Shown in pieces: positions 27,218-36,693 of a DNA stretch of 64,000 nucleotides (positions within the stretch are counted from its first letter, which is position 1; every line of letters starts with the position of its first letter). The translations under genes were made by a program, and so were the position numbers. The notes beneath the pieces were generated by a model. The model was not told where the DNA came from, searched no databases, and saw only the letters and a program-made list of their open reading frames with translations. Source of the DNA: Stieleria neptunia (GTDB lineage Bacteria; Planctomycetota; Planctomycetia; Pirellulales; Pirellulaceae); the NCBI RefSeq assembly GCF_007754155.1, contig NZ_CP037423.1, positions 10,164,938 through 10,228,937 on the forward strand. Direction: 5' to 3'.

Positions 27218-27943
27218 ATGAAAAACGTCTTGGCAATCGCATTAATACTAGTGACTTCGGCTGTCTGTCAGGCTCAGGAGGAGGCTGTCGTCGTTGGCCT
27301 CATAGGAGATTCCACCGTCGCGGTGCAATCCGGGTGGGGACCGGCCTTTGCGGAGCGGTTTGATCGTCGCGCAAAGATTCTCAACTACGCGAAGAATGGA
27401 GCCACGCTTCAATCTCTGTCAAAGAAGCTGGATGACCTCGTCAGGCTCAAACCCGATTACGTTCTGATTCAGTTCGGCCATAATGACCAAAAACGATATG
27501 ACACGACTGTCTACAGCGATCACCTGAGATCGTACGTGCAGCGCATCAGGAAGTCTGGCGGCAAAGCGGTGATCGTCAGTTCGGTCACCCGTCGCAGCTT
27601 CGGCGCTGACGGGAAGATCGTGTCCAACTTGATCAAAAACGAAAAGTACAGCTTCCAAGGGACGCTGACAGACTACGCAAATGCCGCCGAAGCGGTGGCG
27701 GGCGAATTGAACTTGCCATTCATCGATCTGCACCGATCCAGCATCGCGCACCACAACAAGATCGGCCGCCAGCAGAGCATGGCCTACAATTTCAAAGAGG
27801 GCGACACCACCCACTTCAATCAAAAAGGGGCGGAGGCGATCACGGATTTGATACTCGACGAACTCAAAACGGAAGTTCCGGAGCTTGCTACCTTTTTGAA
27901 AGTCGCTGGCCCCCAAACAAACGAATCGAACCAGCCTTTGTAG
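27218..27943 (+). CDS. SGNH esterase, rhamnogalacturonan acetylesterase-like
   Basis: 241 residues with signal peptide MKNVLAIALILVTSAVCQAQ. Block I GLIGDSTVAVQSGWGPAF (Ser of GDST), Gly in LNYAKNGATLQS, block III VLIQFGHNDQK (Asn), block V EGDTTHFNQKGAEAI (Asp/His). GDST-V and FGHND-K are the signatures of CE12-type rhamnogalacturonan acetylesterases. It would remove acetyl groups from an exopolysaccharide in the periplasm, working with the neighbouring sulfatases. Substrate inferred from family only. Confidence 0.85.
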   Translation: MKNVLAIALILVTSAVCQAQEEAVVVGLIGDSTVAVQSGWGPAFAERFDRRAKILNYAKNGATLQSLSKKLDDLVRLKPDYVLIQFGHNDQKRYDTTVYSDHLRSYVQRIRKSGGKAVIVSSVTRRSFGADGKIVSNLIKNEKYSFQGTLTDYANAAEAVAGELNLPFIDLHRSSIAHHNKIGRQQSMAYNFKEGDTTHFNQKGAEAITDLILDELKTEVPELATFLKVAGPQTNESNQPL

Positions 27944-28431
27944 GAGGTGGATCCAAGCAGGCATATCGGCTGGAAAAAGGGAACGCCATGGCTTGGTACG
28001 AGGGTGGGACGGTGGCGGAAGCGATACGATGTAGCCCAAACAACTGGCTGTTCTGAAACGAAGGAAACCCGATCCGCGAGCGAGGCCACGACTTCTGGAT
28101 CGATCAACTCAAACACCGTCGGATTCGTGATCCTTGATGCTCTGCAACTGTTGCCGAGCAATCGGGAGTCGAATTAGAATGAACCACACACCCATCGGTC
28201 TTGCGAAGCTGCATTTTACCTGAAATGCAGGGTGAATCGACGAGCCGGCGCGACTCCCGGTCCTTTCTCTCCTGCCACTCTTTTTTTACACTTTCTGCTC
28301 TGCCAGCACCTCGGATAGTTCGGTCCTCAGCCCGGCTCGTTGTGTTGTCGAAGATTCGAACCCCCCAACATCTCTCCAGAACTTTCCTGGGAAGCGACAC
28401 GCTTCTTCAGGCTCATTGAGGTCAATCACTC
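27944..28431. other. Intergenic region without recognised gene
   Basis: 488 bases between the acetylesterase and the cupin-like gene. Short frames exist on both strands, none with a recognisable domain or start. The composition falls to T-rich (CCACTCTTTTTTTACACTTTC) around 28275-28295, a possible promoter area. Confidence 0.4.
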
Positions 28432-29751
28432 ATGGCTACGTCGACGGCAATTCTCGCGGATAAACTGCACGAGTACCCCCAACAGGATGTCATCGACGGG
28501 GGATCGGCATCGATTCTTGATGACTGCCTCGATAAGAATGGCGGTGTGTTGCAGTTGCTGCACCGCTACGCCGGCCGGACATTTTGCACGCCAGGCAAAC
28601 GCCTTCGCCTTGATGAACGATCGTACTATCCGGACTACATGAATGGGACGGGGCTCGATGAACTTTGGATGTGCTGCACCGTTCCCATCGTGACGGGGGT
28701 CGTCGATACGCGCACGAAGAAAGCACCATTTCGCGAAGGGGAATCGCACGTCCTGACCCCGAACGGACAAGTCATCTCGCTGCAGGATTTGATCGTCGTG
28801 AATCCGGAAGCGGTCATGGGTGAGAAGATGACAGCCTTTTCGAAATCGCTGTTCGGCGATCCGACCTGGCCGATTGTGTCAAAGAAGTTCGACAATCTGA
28901 ATCCGATTCCGCATCATCTTCACTGGACAAAGTGGGAAGTCTACGACATCAATTCCTTTGACAATCCTGGAGTCAGCCCGTCGCATTATCACACCACGGC
29001 GATGGGTTTGTACCCGTTCGTAACAAAGGACCAATTTCTCGAATGCATGAAGCGTTTCGGACAGGGCGAGTACAACGGGGTGCGGCATTTGTCGCCGCAC
29101 ACAATGATGCATATCGACAACGGTTTCGTGATGCCCAACGGTGTGCTGCACTCGCCGACGGACCTCTGCACGCATGAGCTGCACGTCACGATGGATGAGC
29201 ACTTCCTGGCCGAGGACCTGACGCTTGACGGACGCATCGGAGCGGCGGACGCGTTTTACGCCTGCCGGGAAGAGGACTATCCGAAGGACCGGCACGAAGA
29301 CTGGGAGTACCTGGTTGAAAAGCTCGACTTCGATGCGAACCAGGACCCGGACTTCGTCATGAAGAATTCGCGTCCGGCAATCACCGCCGAAGAATTCGCG
29401 GGCGACGGAGTCGACGCGAAGTGGATCGTTTACGGCGATTTCCTCGGCGACCAGAAGTGCTCCATTCTCCGACTCACGGTGGAGCCAGGTGGCAAGACAA
29501 ATTTCTGCCCGGAGAGCCCCGCGCTGTTCCACACCAATGGCGGAAGCGGCCGCGTTGGAAAGCTCGAAGTGCGATATCATCAGAATATGAAGCTTGGCGA
29601 GATCTATCCCGAGATCGGATTCATCACTCAGGCCGCACTTTCCAGCGGCGGTGTGGAAATCGAGAACACGGGAACGGAACCGCTCGTGTTGACCTTTGAC
29701 TTCCCGCAGAACGCGCATTCTCAAACACCCGGTGCTGCTGTGACGTCGTAG
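28432..29751 (+). CDS. Cupin-type protein, possibly sugar-phosphate isomerase-like
   Basis: 439 residues, no signal peptide, so cytoplasmic. It carries PSHYHTTAMGLYP, a cupin-like His pair, then SPHTMMHIDNGFVMPNGVLHSPTDLCTHELHVTMDEHFL, reminiscent of type I phosphomannose isomerases, in which metal is held by His/Glu on a cupin barrel. A second cupin-like half is suggested by SILRLTVEPGGKTNFCPES..LFHTNGGSGRV. The role may be isomerising or binding a sugar released by the neighbouring sulfatases and esterases. I do not recognise an exact family. Confidence 0.55.
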   Translation: MATSTAILADKLHEYPQQDVIDGGSASILDDCLDKNGGVLQLLHRYAGRTFCTPGKRLRLDERSYYPDYMNGTGLDELWMCCTVPIVTGVVDTRTKKAPFREGESHVLTPNGQVISLQDLIVVNPEAVMGEKMTAFSKSLFGDPTWPIVSKKFDNLNPIPHHLHWTKWEVYDINSFDNPGVSPSHYHTTAMGLYPFVTKDQFLECMKRFGQGEYNGVRHLSPHTMMHIDNGFVMPNGVLHSPTDLCTHELHVTMDEHFLAEDLTLDGRIGAADAFYACREEDYPKDRHEDWEYLVEKLDFDANQDPDFVMKNSRPAITAEEFAGDGVDAKWIVYGDFLGDQKCSILRLTVEPGGKTNFCPESPALFHTNGGSGRVGKLEVRYHQNMKLGEIYPEIGFITQAALSSGGVEIENTGTEPLVLTFDFPQNAHSQTPGAAVTS

Positions 29752-29757
29752 TCGCTT

Positions 29758-30476
29758 GATTTCTCAGACGGGGTTGCCTCATTGGTCAGGTTAGCGAAAT
29801 CGATGCGCCGCGCCGCCTACTCACGATCGTCAATCACCTCAGCTTTTATCAGCCCGCGTTGATCCCGCAGGCGGAGGGCGCATTCCAGAATGCCCCGCCC
29901 CTGCTGAACGAGTTATCCGATCACTTTGACCACCTGAAGATCTTCAGCGGGCTGGACAACCCGGCGGTCCAGAACGGTTTCGGTCACACGCCGTGCGTCG
30001 GCATTCTCTCGGGTTATTTCAACAAGCTCGAGCGCAAGAACCGACTATCGATTGACCAGGCGGTCGCCGATCGGATTGGCGGCGACACGCGTTTCAAATC
30101 GCTGGTTTTTCAAGCCGGCGAGAACCTGAACTTTTCCCAGATCTCCTGGGACAAGCACGGACTGCCGGTGAAACAAATCGACTCGCCGCGCAAGATTTTT
30201 AACCTGCTCTTCCAGGTCAACGAAAACGAGAAGACGCAACAGCAAGTACTCGCCGAAGACCGCAGTATTCTCGACGCGGTGCTTGCCCAGGCCAGATCAA
30301 TGGAAAAGCGTCTGAATTCCACTGACCGGGCGAAATTGGATGAGTATCTGACCTCGGTTCGCGAAGTGGAGAAGACCGTGAAACGTCGCGCCTACTGGGC
30401 CGATCGTTCCAAGCCGCAAGTGGACTACGAAATCGAAGACTTCGACCGCAAGTCGGTGGATGACTACGTGGCTAAC
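29758..30476 (+). pseudogene. DUF1552 protein remnant, both ends lost
   Basis: Open frame after a TGA near 29757. It begins FLRRGCLIGQVSEIDAPRRLLTIV; the RR-FL fragment recalls the Tat signal of DUF1552 proteins, but the leader-to-domain region is shortened. Then come NHLSFYQPALIPQ, IFSGLDNP, SIDQAVADRIGGDTRFKSLVF, EDRSILDAVLAQA and KLDEYLTSVREVEKTVKRR, all DUF1552 hallmarks. The family match stops at VDDYVA near 30476 and the C-terminal half is absent. The following sequence belongs to a DUF1592 gene in another frame, so the two were joined by deletion or recombination. Confidence 0.8.
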
Positions 30477-31527
30477 CGACGTGGAGCGGGCGTATCGTCT
30501 GTCGTATTTCCTCTGGAACTCCGCGCCCGATGCCAGGCTTCTCAGCACTGCCAAGTCCGGCGACTTAAGCAAAGATCCATCGGCCCAGGTGGAGCGTATG
30601 CTCAAGGACGCCAAGGTCGGGCGTTTCATCGACGACTTCACCCGTCAGTGGCTGCAACTCGACAAGGTCGACGACTTCGGGCCGGACGTTCGTGTGTTCA
30701 AGGATGTTCGCCGCATGACCGTCGATTCCATGGGCCGCGAAGGCCGTGAACTCTTCCGCCACCTACTCGAGAACGGCCTGAGCATGGAACACTTCATCGA
30801 TTCGGATTTTGTCATGGCCAACGACCGACTCGCCCGCTTCTACGGCTTGCCCGCAGTAGAGGGTGATGCCTTCGTACCGGTGAAGCTTCCCAAGGAAAGC
30901 GAACGGGGCGGGCTCGTGGCCCAGGCCGGTTTCCTCAAGCTGACGTCGACCGACTTTGCCACGTCACCGATTCACAGGGGCTCCTGGATTCTCAAGAATC
31001 TGTACAACGAACGGATCGAACCGCCCGCCGACGTGTTGATCAACGAGCCCGACATTCGTGGCACCACCACGATTCGTGAAGCCATTCTTAAACATCAGGA
31101 ACTCGAGAGTTGCTCGCGCTGTCACTCGAAGATCGATCCGCTGGGATTCGCCCTGGAATATTACGATCCGGTTGGGCGCAAGCGGGACAAGTATCGTCAT
31201 GTGGAAGAGTTGATTGTCGACGTAAAAAGCACCACGTTCACGAAGAAGATCAAATTCACCGAGGCTCCAATCGACGCCGCCATGAAACTTCCGGGCGGCC
31301 GCGAGGTGCGTGACCTGCCCACGCTCAAGGCCGCGCTGATGGCCGACAAGGAAGACATCCTGAAAGGCGTCATCGGGAAACTCATCAGCTATGCCCATGG
31401 CCGCGAAGTCACCCGGGCCGATCGTCCGCATGTCGACGCAGTCTTCGAGTCGATTTCACAAGAGGACTTCTCACTTCGCGCCGCCATCCACGCCATCGTC
31501 GCCCACCCCGCCTTCGGTCGGAGATAA
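30460..31527 (+). pseudogene. C-terminal part of a DUF1592/DUF1588/DUF1585 cytochrome-type protein
   Basis: 355 codons from an ATG at 30460; family similarity starts at VERAYRLSYFLWNSAPDARLL (about 30481). Present: DUF1592 (LSYFLW..FIDDFTRQWLQLDKVDDF, DSDFVMANDRLARFYGLP), DUF1588 (FATSPIHRGSWILKNL, SCSRCHSKIDPLGFALEYYD) and DUF1585 (LISYAHGREVTRADRP). Absent: signal peptide, the N-terminal haem-binding PSD domain, DUF1587 and DUF1595, about 500 residues judging by the intact homologue at 31546. It would be a cytoplasmic fragment if made at all. The intact paralogue follows 18 bases later. Confidence 0.8.
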
Positions 31528-31545
31528 AGAACGACGGATACACAA

Positions 31546-34224
31546 ATGACTCGTATCGTATTCACAATCTGCATTACATCTTTCTCGCTTTGTTCTCTCG
31601 CGCAAGCTGCGCCGCCCGAAGCGAGTCTTCCCGAGAAACACCGGGCGTTCTTCATAGCACACTGCCTCGACTGTCACGACTCCGAGACCCAGGAAGAAAA
31701 AGTCGATCTGGAGACGCTGCCGCTGAGCATCACCACCATCGAGCAGGCGGAACTCTGGCAGAGGGTACTCAACGCGCTAAACGCTGGTGAAATGCCGCCG
31801 GATGATTCTGAGCAGCCGGGCAACACGGAAAAGGCGGATTTCCTTGATGACCTCGCTCGAACCATGGTGACCGCGCGGCAGGCTCTGTCGGATTCAGGCG
31901 GCAAGATCACGATGCGACGGCTTAACCAACGCGAGTACCGCAACACCATCGAACACTTGACCGGCGCGCATGTCGATGTCGGCTCACTGCCCAGCGATGG
32001 CGGCTCGGGCACCTTTGACACGGTGGGGGCATCGCAATTTATCTCCAGCGATCAGTTCGAGCAGTATCTGAAGCTTGGACGCAGCGCGATCGATGAAGCC
32101 TTCGAGCGGCGGAAAACAACGGGACGGGAAACGAATCCCTTCCGCGTCGAGCCAGAAACGACGGTCAATCCGGCGAACGAAAAAGAAATCGCGAACATCG
32201 AAGACGAATATGCCCGCTTCACCCGCTGGCAAAAGGGAGTGGATGCAGCCGCAAAGACTCCGCAGAATCAGGCGAGGATTGCCGAGATTCGCAAGACGGA
32301 TCGCCTGATCGATCACCCCATCCGCTTCTACGCTTATGCCGATCGTCTGGAGGAAACCCCCGATCCGAAAGATTTTGGTTTTCGCGACTCGCCAAAAGCC
32401 GCTAGCGGCAATCCCGAGGGGGACCGTCGCAACCTCGCCTATCACAAACACTACGCCGCCCTCCCACATCGCGACCGTGGCACTTACTTGAAGCTCGCTC
32501 ACGGCACCGGTCGCATCATTGTTCCTCCGAAGAAAACGAATCTGTCGCCCGGCAGCTATGTCATCCGCGTGCGTGTCGGAGCGGTCGAAGGCACTCCGGC
32601 CGAACGACGTTTCATCCAGGTAGGGCATCCTCAACGCCAAATCGAGAGCAGAAACTGGGGACTCGAAGGCCGCGCGATCAGTACTCATCAAGTCACCGGA
32701 ACGATCGAGAACCCCGAAACGATCGAAATCCCGCTTGAGGTCACCGCCAATACGATTCGTGAGTTCGCGGTGCAGGAGAAACAGCCCAACAACGGAAACC
32801 TCAAAGCACTTTGGGATGCGCACAACAGGTGGAAGAAAGAGAACGGCTATGGACACCCGCCCGCCATCTGGATCGACTGGGTGGAACTCGAAGGTCCGAT
32901 CGCGAACGCGTCAGGTCCATCCGCGTTCACAGCTTCGTGGGCGCATCACGATGCAGACCGTGAGGAAACGCCGCGAGCCCGAAAGATACTTGAGCAGTTT
33001 GCGCAACACGCTTTTCGAGACGTGTCGCCAGAACCCGAATTCATCGATCGCCTCGTCAGAATCTTTCAGACCCGACTTGCAGCGGGAGATTCCTTTGATG
33101 TTGCCATTCGCAAGCCACTAAGCGTCATTCTTGCTTCGCCGGGATTCCTCTATCTCTACGAGCCTGGTGACGAAGCTCTGCGACGCCAGCTTGATGATCG
33201 CGAACTGGCCGTGCGGCTTTCCTACTTCCTCTGGAGCGGACCACCGGATGCAGAACTGCTCGAACTCGCCGAAAAGAACGAACTGCACATCCCGGAAACC
33301 CTTCGTCAGCAGGTTGATCGACTGATTGACGATCCGCGCAGCAATGAATTCGTGGCCGGCTTCGTCCACCAATGGTTGGACATGGAGCGACTCGATTTCT
33401 TTCAGTTCGACGTCAACCTCTACCGGGATTTCGATGAAAGCACCAGGGCAGCCACACGCAAAGAGGTCTATCAGTCGTTCGCCCACCTGCTTCGCGATAA
33501 GGGAAGCGGTCGCATCGGCAAGCTTATCAAGAGCGACTACGTGTTCGTCAACGGCCTGCTCGCCACGTACTACGGCATCGAAGGCGTCACGGGCGACGAG
33601 TTCCGAAAAATCAAATTGCCCGCCGACTCGCCACGCGGTGGATTACTCGGAATGGCCGCCATCCACGCCATGGGCAGCGACGGCATCGTTAGCAGTCCGG
33701 TCGAGCGCGGAGCCTGGGTCTTGCGCCATCTCTTAAACGACCCACCACCGCCGGCGCCACCCAATGTCCCGCAAATCTCACGGCTGAACGATCAGATCCT
33801 GACCACCCGCGAGCGCCTGCTGGCGCACCAGGAAGAAGCCCAGTGCGCCAGCTGCCACCGCAAGATCGATCCGATCGGTTTCGGCCTGGAGAACTGGGGC
33901 GCCGCCGGTAAGTGGCGGACCACGGACCATGCCGGAGGCAAAGGGAAGAACGGGAAAACCTGGACGATCGACGCTTCAGGAGCGTTTCATAAGGGGCCGG
34001 CCTTCAGCGACTACAACGAACTACGAGACCTCATCGCCGAACGCGAAGAAGACTTCGCTCGCGGCTTTGCCGAACACCTGATTGAGTACGCGTCAGGCCG
34101 CCCGTTCGGCTTCACGGATGAAGACCTGGCCAGCGAAATGGTCAGCTCCGCGAAGAGCAAACAGTTCGCACTCAGCGAATTCGTTCACGCACTCGTGCAA
34201 CACAAAGCGTTTAAAACGAAATAA
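31546..34224 (+). CDS. DUF1592 family exported cytochrome-type protein
   Basis: 892 residues; signal peptide MTRIVFTICITSFSLCSLAQA. The planctomycete cytochrome C domain is at the start (HC40-LD-C43-H44, a CxxCH haem-binding motif). DUF1587 follows (MRRLNQREYRNTIEHLTG), then a long middle region with a carbohydrate-binding-like segment (SYVIRVRVGAVEGTPAERRF). DUF1595 is near FRDVSPEPEFIDRLV; DUF1592 at LAVRLSYFLWSGPPDAELL; DUF1588 at CASCHRKIDPIGFGLENWG, a second CxxCH; DUF1585 at LIEYASGRPFGFTDEDL. Members are thought to be periplasmic redox proteins, often encoded with DUF1552; here the DUF1552 partner survives only as the 29758 remnant. Enzymatic role unknown. Confidence 0.9.
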   Translation: MTRIVFTICITSFSLCSLAQAAPPEASLPEKHRAFFIAHCLDCHDSETQEEKVDLETLPLSITTIEQAELWQRVLNALNAGEMPPDDSEQPGNTEKADFLDDLARTMVTARQALSDSGGKITMRRLNQREYRNTIEHLTGAHVDVGSLPSDGGSGTFDTVGASQFISSDQFEQYLKLGRSAIDEAFERRKTTGRETNPFRVEPETTVNPANEKEIANIEDEYARFTRWQKGVDAAAKTPQNQARIAEIRKTDRLIDHPIRFYAYADRLEETPDPKDFGFRDSPKAASGNPEGDRRNLAYHKHYAALPHRDRGTYLKLAHGTGRIIVPPKKTNLSPGSYVIRVRVGAVEGTPAERRFIQVGHPQRQIESRNWGLEGRAISTHQVTGTIENPETIEIPLEVTANTIREFAVQEKQPNNGNLKALWDAHNRWKKENGYGHPPAIWIDWVELEGPIANASGPSAFTASWAHHDADREETPRARKILEQFAQHAFRDVSPEPEFIDRLVRIFQTRLAAGDSFDVAIRKPLSVILASPGFLYLYEPGDEALRRQLDDRELAVRLSYFLWSGPPDAELLELAEKNELHIPETLRQQVDRLIDDPRSNEFVAGFVHQWLDMERLDFFQFDVNLYRDFDESTRAATRKEVYQSFAHLLRDKGSGRIGKLIKSDYVFVNGLLATYYGIEGVTGDEFRKIKLPADSPRGGLLGMAAIHAMGSDGIVSSPVERGAWVLRHLLNDPPPPAPPNVPQISRLNDQILTTRERLLAHQEEAQCASCHRKIDPIGFGLENWGAAGKWRTTDHAGGKGKNGKTWTIDASGAFHKGPAFSDYNELRDLIAEREEDFARGFAEHLIEYASGRPFGFTDEDLASEMVSSAKSKQFALSEFVHALVQHKAFKTK

Positions 34225-34250
34225 AATCAATGAAATGACCATCGGCCCCA

Positions 34251-34506
34251 ATGATCAACTTCAAGTCCACACAACAGAGGTCTTTGCAGAAGAATGATCG
34301 CCCCCGTCAGAGCGAAGACTGCCTGTATTTGAATGTCTGGACGAATCGAGTGCGAAAGCAGGACAAACGTCCCGTCATGGTTTGGATTCACGGCGGCGGA
34401 TTCGCACAGGGTTCCGGGCATCAGGGCGGCTACGACGGCACTCAACTGGCCAAGCGGGGCGCAGTGGTGGTGACCATCCACTATCGCCTCGGTGCTCTCG
34501 GCTTGC
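34251..34506 (+). pseudogene. Fragment of a type-B carboxylesterase
   Basis: Within a 124-codon frame, RQSEDCLYLNVWT, RPVMVWIHGGGFAQGSG, YDGTQLAKRGAVVVTIHYRLGALG match the conserved middle-N-terminal block of type-B carboxylesterases (SEDCLYLNVW and the oxyanion-hole HGGGF). Neither the N-terminal region nor the catalytic Ser (GESAGG), Glu and His are present. Similarity stops at about 34506, where a minus-strand GH127 fragment begins. Clearly a decayed remnant. Confidence 0.85.
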
Positions 34507-34638
34507 GAAGAAGAATCGTTGTGTCGTACCTCCGTTATCGACTCCTTCGGCACAGAGAACAAAGGGACCTCGCGTCAGCGCGATTCGGTTCCGATTGGCC
34601 TTCACAGCCGGGTGGCATGCCGTGATGTGAACGGGCAT
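34500..34638 (-). pseudogene. Fragment of a GH127/DUF1680 (beta-L-arabinofuranosidase-like) gene
   Basis: On the minus strand the frame reads MPVHITACHPAVKANRNRIA followed by LTRGPFVLCAEGVDNGG. The pattern P-x-V-x-A-N-x-x-R-x-A-L-x-R-G-P-x-V-x-C-x-E is the conserved segment of DUF1680/GH127 glycosidases. Only about 45 codons remain, abutting the carboxylesterase fragment of opposite orientation. It indicates that a plant or algal glycan-degrading gene once lay here. Confidence 0.65.
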
Positions 34639-34659
34639 CCTCGGAGCAACGGCAAAACA

Positions 34660-34702
34660 ATGGGGGCAAAACAATTTTAGGCTCTGATCGTTTTGCCCCC
34701 AT
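34660..34702. repeat. Hairpin with 13-base perfect stem
   Basis: Arms ATGGGGGCAAAAC (34660-34672) and GTTTTGCCCCCAT (34690-34702) with a 17-base loop. A short extra GGCAAAACAA copy precedes it (34651-34660). It sits at the end of the gene-fragment zone; it may be a terminator-like or mobile palindromic repeat. Confidence 0.8.
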
Positions 34703-35096
34703 CATCGTGCCCATCGTTCGTTGTCCAGTCGAGCAACAAAGACTGACAACTGATGACGCAGTCGGTTGCATCGCCCGCTGTCTCGAAGAAACCGATCTAA
34801 GTCGCGTCGGTGAAAACCACATCCGCGCCGAACTGAAAACGCTTCGTAAAATCGGTTTGACTAACCGAAGCAGGCGAGAAAGCCGCCCAAACGGAAGAAA
34901 GGACACCGAAGCTCGACATTTGATACACTAGAACGTTAACGTCGCAGTTGGAGTGTGGGCCGGCCACAAGGAGGCGTCAAAGCAAAATCAGCCTCCTTAT
35001 TGGCTTTCCTACGAGTCACCCCGATGCGAGCGACTCCGTCCCTTTGCGGATATCGCTCGTGACTACTTGCAAACGCCATTTACGGAGAGAGAAGGT
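34703..35096. other. Intergenic region, possible short gene fragment
   Basis: 394 bases. A plus frame 34707-34931 reads DDAVGCIARCLEETDLSRVGENHIRAELKTLRKIGLTN, which has a protein-like character but no family I recognise. The rest (34932-35096) leads into the 35097 gene. No RNA gene seen. Confidence 0.35.
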
Positions 35097-35945
35097 ATGA
35101 TTGCGAAGCTTCGTGCATTGGTTTGTGTTGTGCTGGCTGGGCTTGCGATACCGCAAGTTGTGTCAGCAGATTCTGATGCGGCTGATCAAGAAACCGGCAA
35201 CGAACAACATCTTGAGTATCTCGTTAAACGCCAGCAAGCTTACACGCTGGAACGCGTTAGCGACGAACGAATTGCCGTACTGCAAACATCTCCACTCTTC
35301 CGATGGGACAACCCGATTAGCGGTGCCAGGGGCGGCGTTTTCCTCTGGACAATCGACGAACGTCCTGTGGCGATGACGAAATGCCACGTCAACGATCGCA
35401 AGCAGCACTACGTCGAGTCCAGCGTGTTTTTATCCGACAGTCTGCTTCTGAAATATCAAGATCAGACGATTTGGCGTCCAAAAGAATCTGCATTGAAACA
35501 CGTGTCGGTCGAGCGCGACTCGAGCCCTGTGCAGTCGAGCGTAGGCCGACTTGTCCAAATGCGACAATTGGCGGCGGACTTTGCAATAGAGGATACATGG
35601 GGTGAGGGAGACGGTGAGCCGTATCAACTCAGATTAATACCACGACCGCTATATCGGTATGCATCAAAGGAGGCAGGCCTGCTGGATGGTGCTGTTTTTG
35701 CGTTTGTACAAGGAACAAACCCAGAAGCGGTCGTCATTGTCGAAGCTATTCGACGCAATAACCAGGTTCAATGGCACTGCGGCATCTCGCGGCTGACCGG
35801 TTACGCGCTGACCGTTGAGCGAAACGGAAATGTCGTCTATAAAGTCCCAAAGTTGAACCATCCCGATCACCAAAACAGTTATCGGCATTACTGGGAGAAA
35901 CCAATTCCATATCCGTTCCAATCCGAGAAAACGTCCGGCGAATAA
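35097..35945 (+). CDS. Exported hypothetical protein, planctomycete type
   Basis: 282 residues from ATG 35097 (MIAKLRALVCVVLAGLAIPQVVSA), chosen because GGAGAGAGAAGG precedes it and it opens a signal peptide; the frame itself is open from 34953. The mature part contains RWDNPISGARGGVFLWTIDERPVA, KHVSVERDSSPVQSSVGRL, YQLRLIPRPLYRYAS and WHCGISRLTGYALTVERNG. This resembles a family of secreted planctomycete proteins without assigned function. No enzymatic residues identified. The 35995 gene follows in the same direction after 49 bases. Confidence 0.65.
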   Translation: MIAKLRALVCVVLAGLAIPQVVSADSDAADQETGNEQHLEYLVKRQQAYTLERVSDERIAVLQTSPLFRWDNPISGARGGVFLWTIDERPVAMTKCHVNDRKQHYVESSVFLSDSLLLKYQDQTIWRPKESALKHVSVERDSSPVQSSVGRLVQMRQLAADFAIEDTWGEGDGEPYQLRLIPRPLYRYASKEAGLLDGAVFAFVQGTNPEAVVIVEAIRRNNQVQWHCGISRLTGYALTVERNGNVVYKVPKLNHPDHQNSYRHYWEKPIPYPFQSEKTSGE

Positions 35946-35994
35946 ATCGGACCAAGTTGATCTCAAAAACCTATTGCCTTCGTCGGAGCGTACA

Positions 35995-36693
35995 ATGCGA
36001 ACTCACACTCTTCCTTTCCTGTGCATGATTCTTTTGACTGGCATTGATGCGGTTACTGCGCGGGCCGATGAACCGGCGAAAACAATCAAGGGCTGGGGCC
36101 TCGTTGAAGATCCCACAAACGAATCCAAAATCGATTTTGATAACAAGACGTTGACACTGACCGCTCCCGACGACTACGTCGATAACCATCCATCGGGTAG
36201 AGTCAACGCGCCCCGCGTTTTACAAGACGTCTCGGGCGACTTTACCGTGCAGGTAGGCGTGATCCACGTCGATGAAGCGAAGCCGAATTCTGTCCACAAA
36301 GTCCTGAAAAGTTTCCCAACAGCCTACCATGCAGGTTCCTTGCTACTCCGGCTTGACGATCGAAGCTGTGTTCGACTTGAACGAATCAGCAAGAACCTTG
36401 AAGGCAAACAATCTCCAGCTTGCGTCTTGGAAGTCTGGAAGGATAGGAAACAATCGTTCATTCGCGCTTTCGGTATCGAGGACGTTCCGACGATTTTGAA
36501 ACTTGAACGTCGCGGCACAAAATTGATGGCTTCGTTCAGCCAGGATGACGGCGACACCTGGAAAGGTTTCCCGGAGCAGTCACTCAAAGATTGGCCGAGA
36601 AAAATTAAGGTGGGAGTCTCTATGACCAGCAACACCGATCGCGGTGCCAAGGTTCAGTTCCGAGGATTTAGTCTTGAGACAACAGATATTTAG
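35995..36693 (+). CDS. Exported DUF1349-like (ConA-like) protein
   Basis: 232 residues from ATG 35995 (MRTHTLPFLCMILLTGIDA), a signal peptide; an upstream start at 35974 is less likely. The mature part has GWGLVEDPTNESKIDFDNKTLTLT, APRVLQDVSGDFTVQVGV, AGSLLLRLDDRSCVRLER, PTILKLERRGTKLMASFSQDDGDTW and KIKVGVSMTSNTDRGAKVQF, the run of beta strands typical of the DUF1349/regulation-of-enolase jelly roll. It probably binds carbohydrate or protein in the periplasm. It follows the 35097 gene and may share its mRNA. Confidence 0.7.
   Translation: MRTHTLPFLCMILLTGIDAVTARADEPAKTIKGWGLVEDPTNESKIDFDNKTLTLTAPDDYVDNHPSGRVNAPRVLQDVSGDFTVQVGVIHVDEAKPNSVHKVLKSFPTAYHAGSLLLRLDDRSCVRLERISKNLEGKQSPACVLEVWKDRKQSFIRAFGIEDVPTILKLERRGTKLMASFSQDDGDTWKGFPEQSLKDWPRKIKVGVSMTSNTDRGAKVQFRGFSLETTDI

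Noticed and set aside
30477..30749. Continuation of the DUF1552 frame to 30749
   Set aside because: Past VDDYVA the frame is Arg/Gln-rich and overlaps clear DUF1592 coding in another frame.
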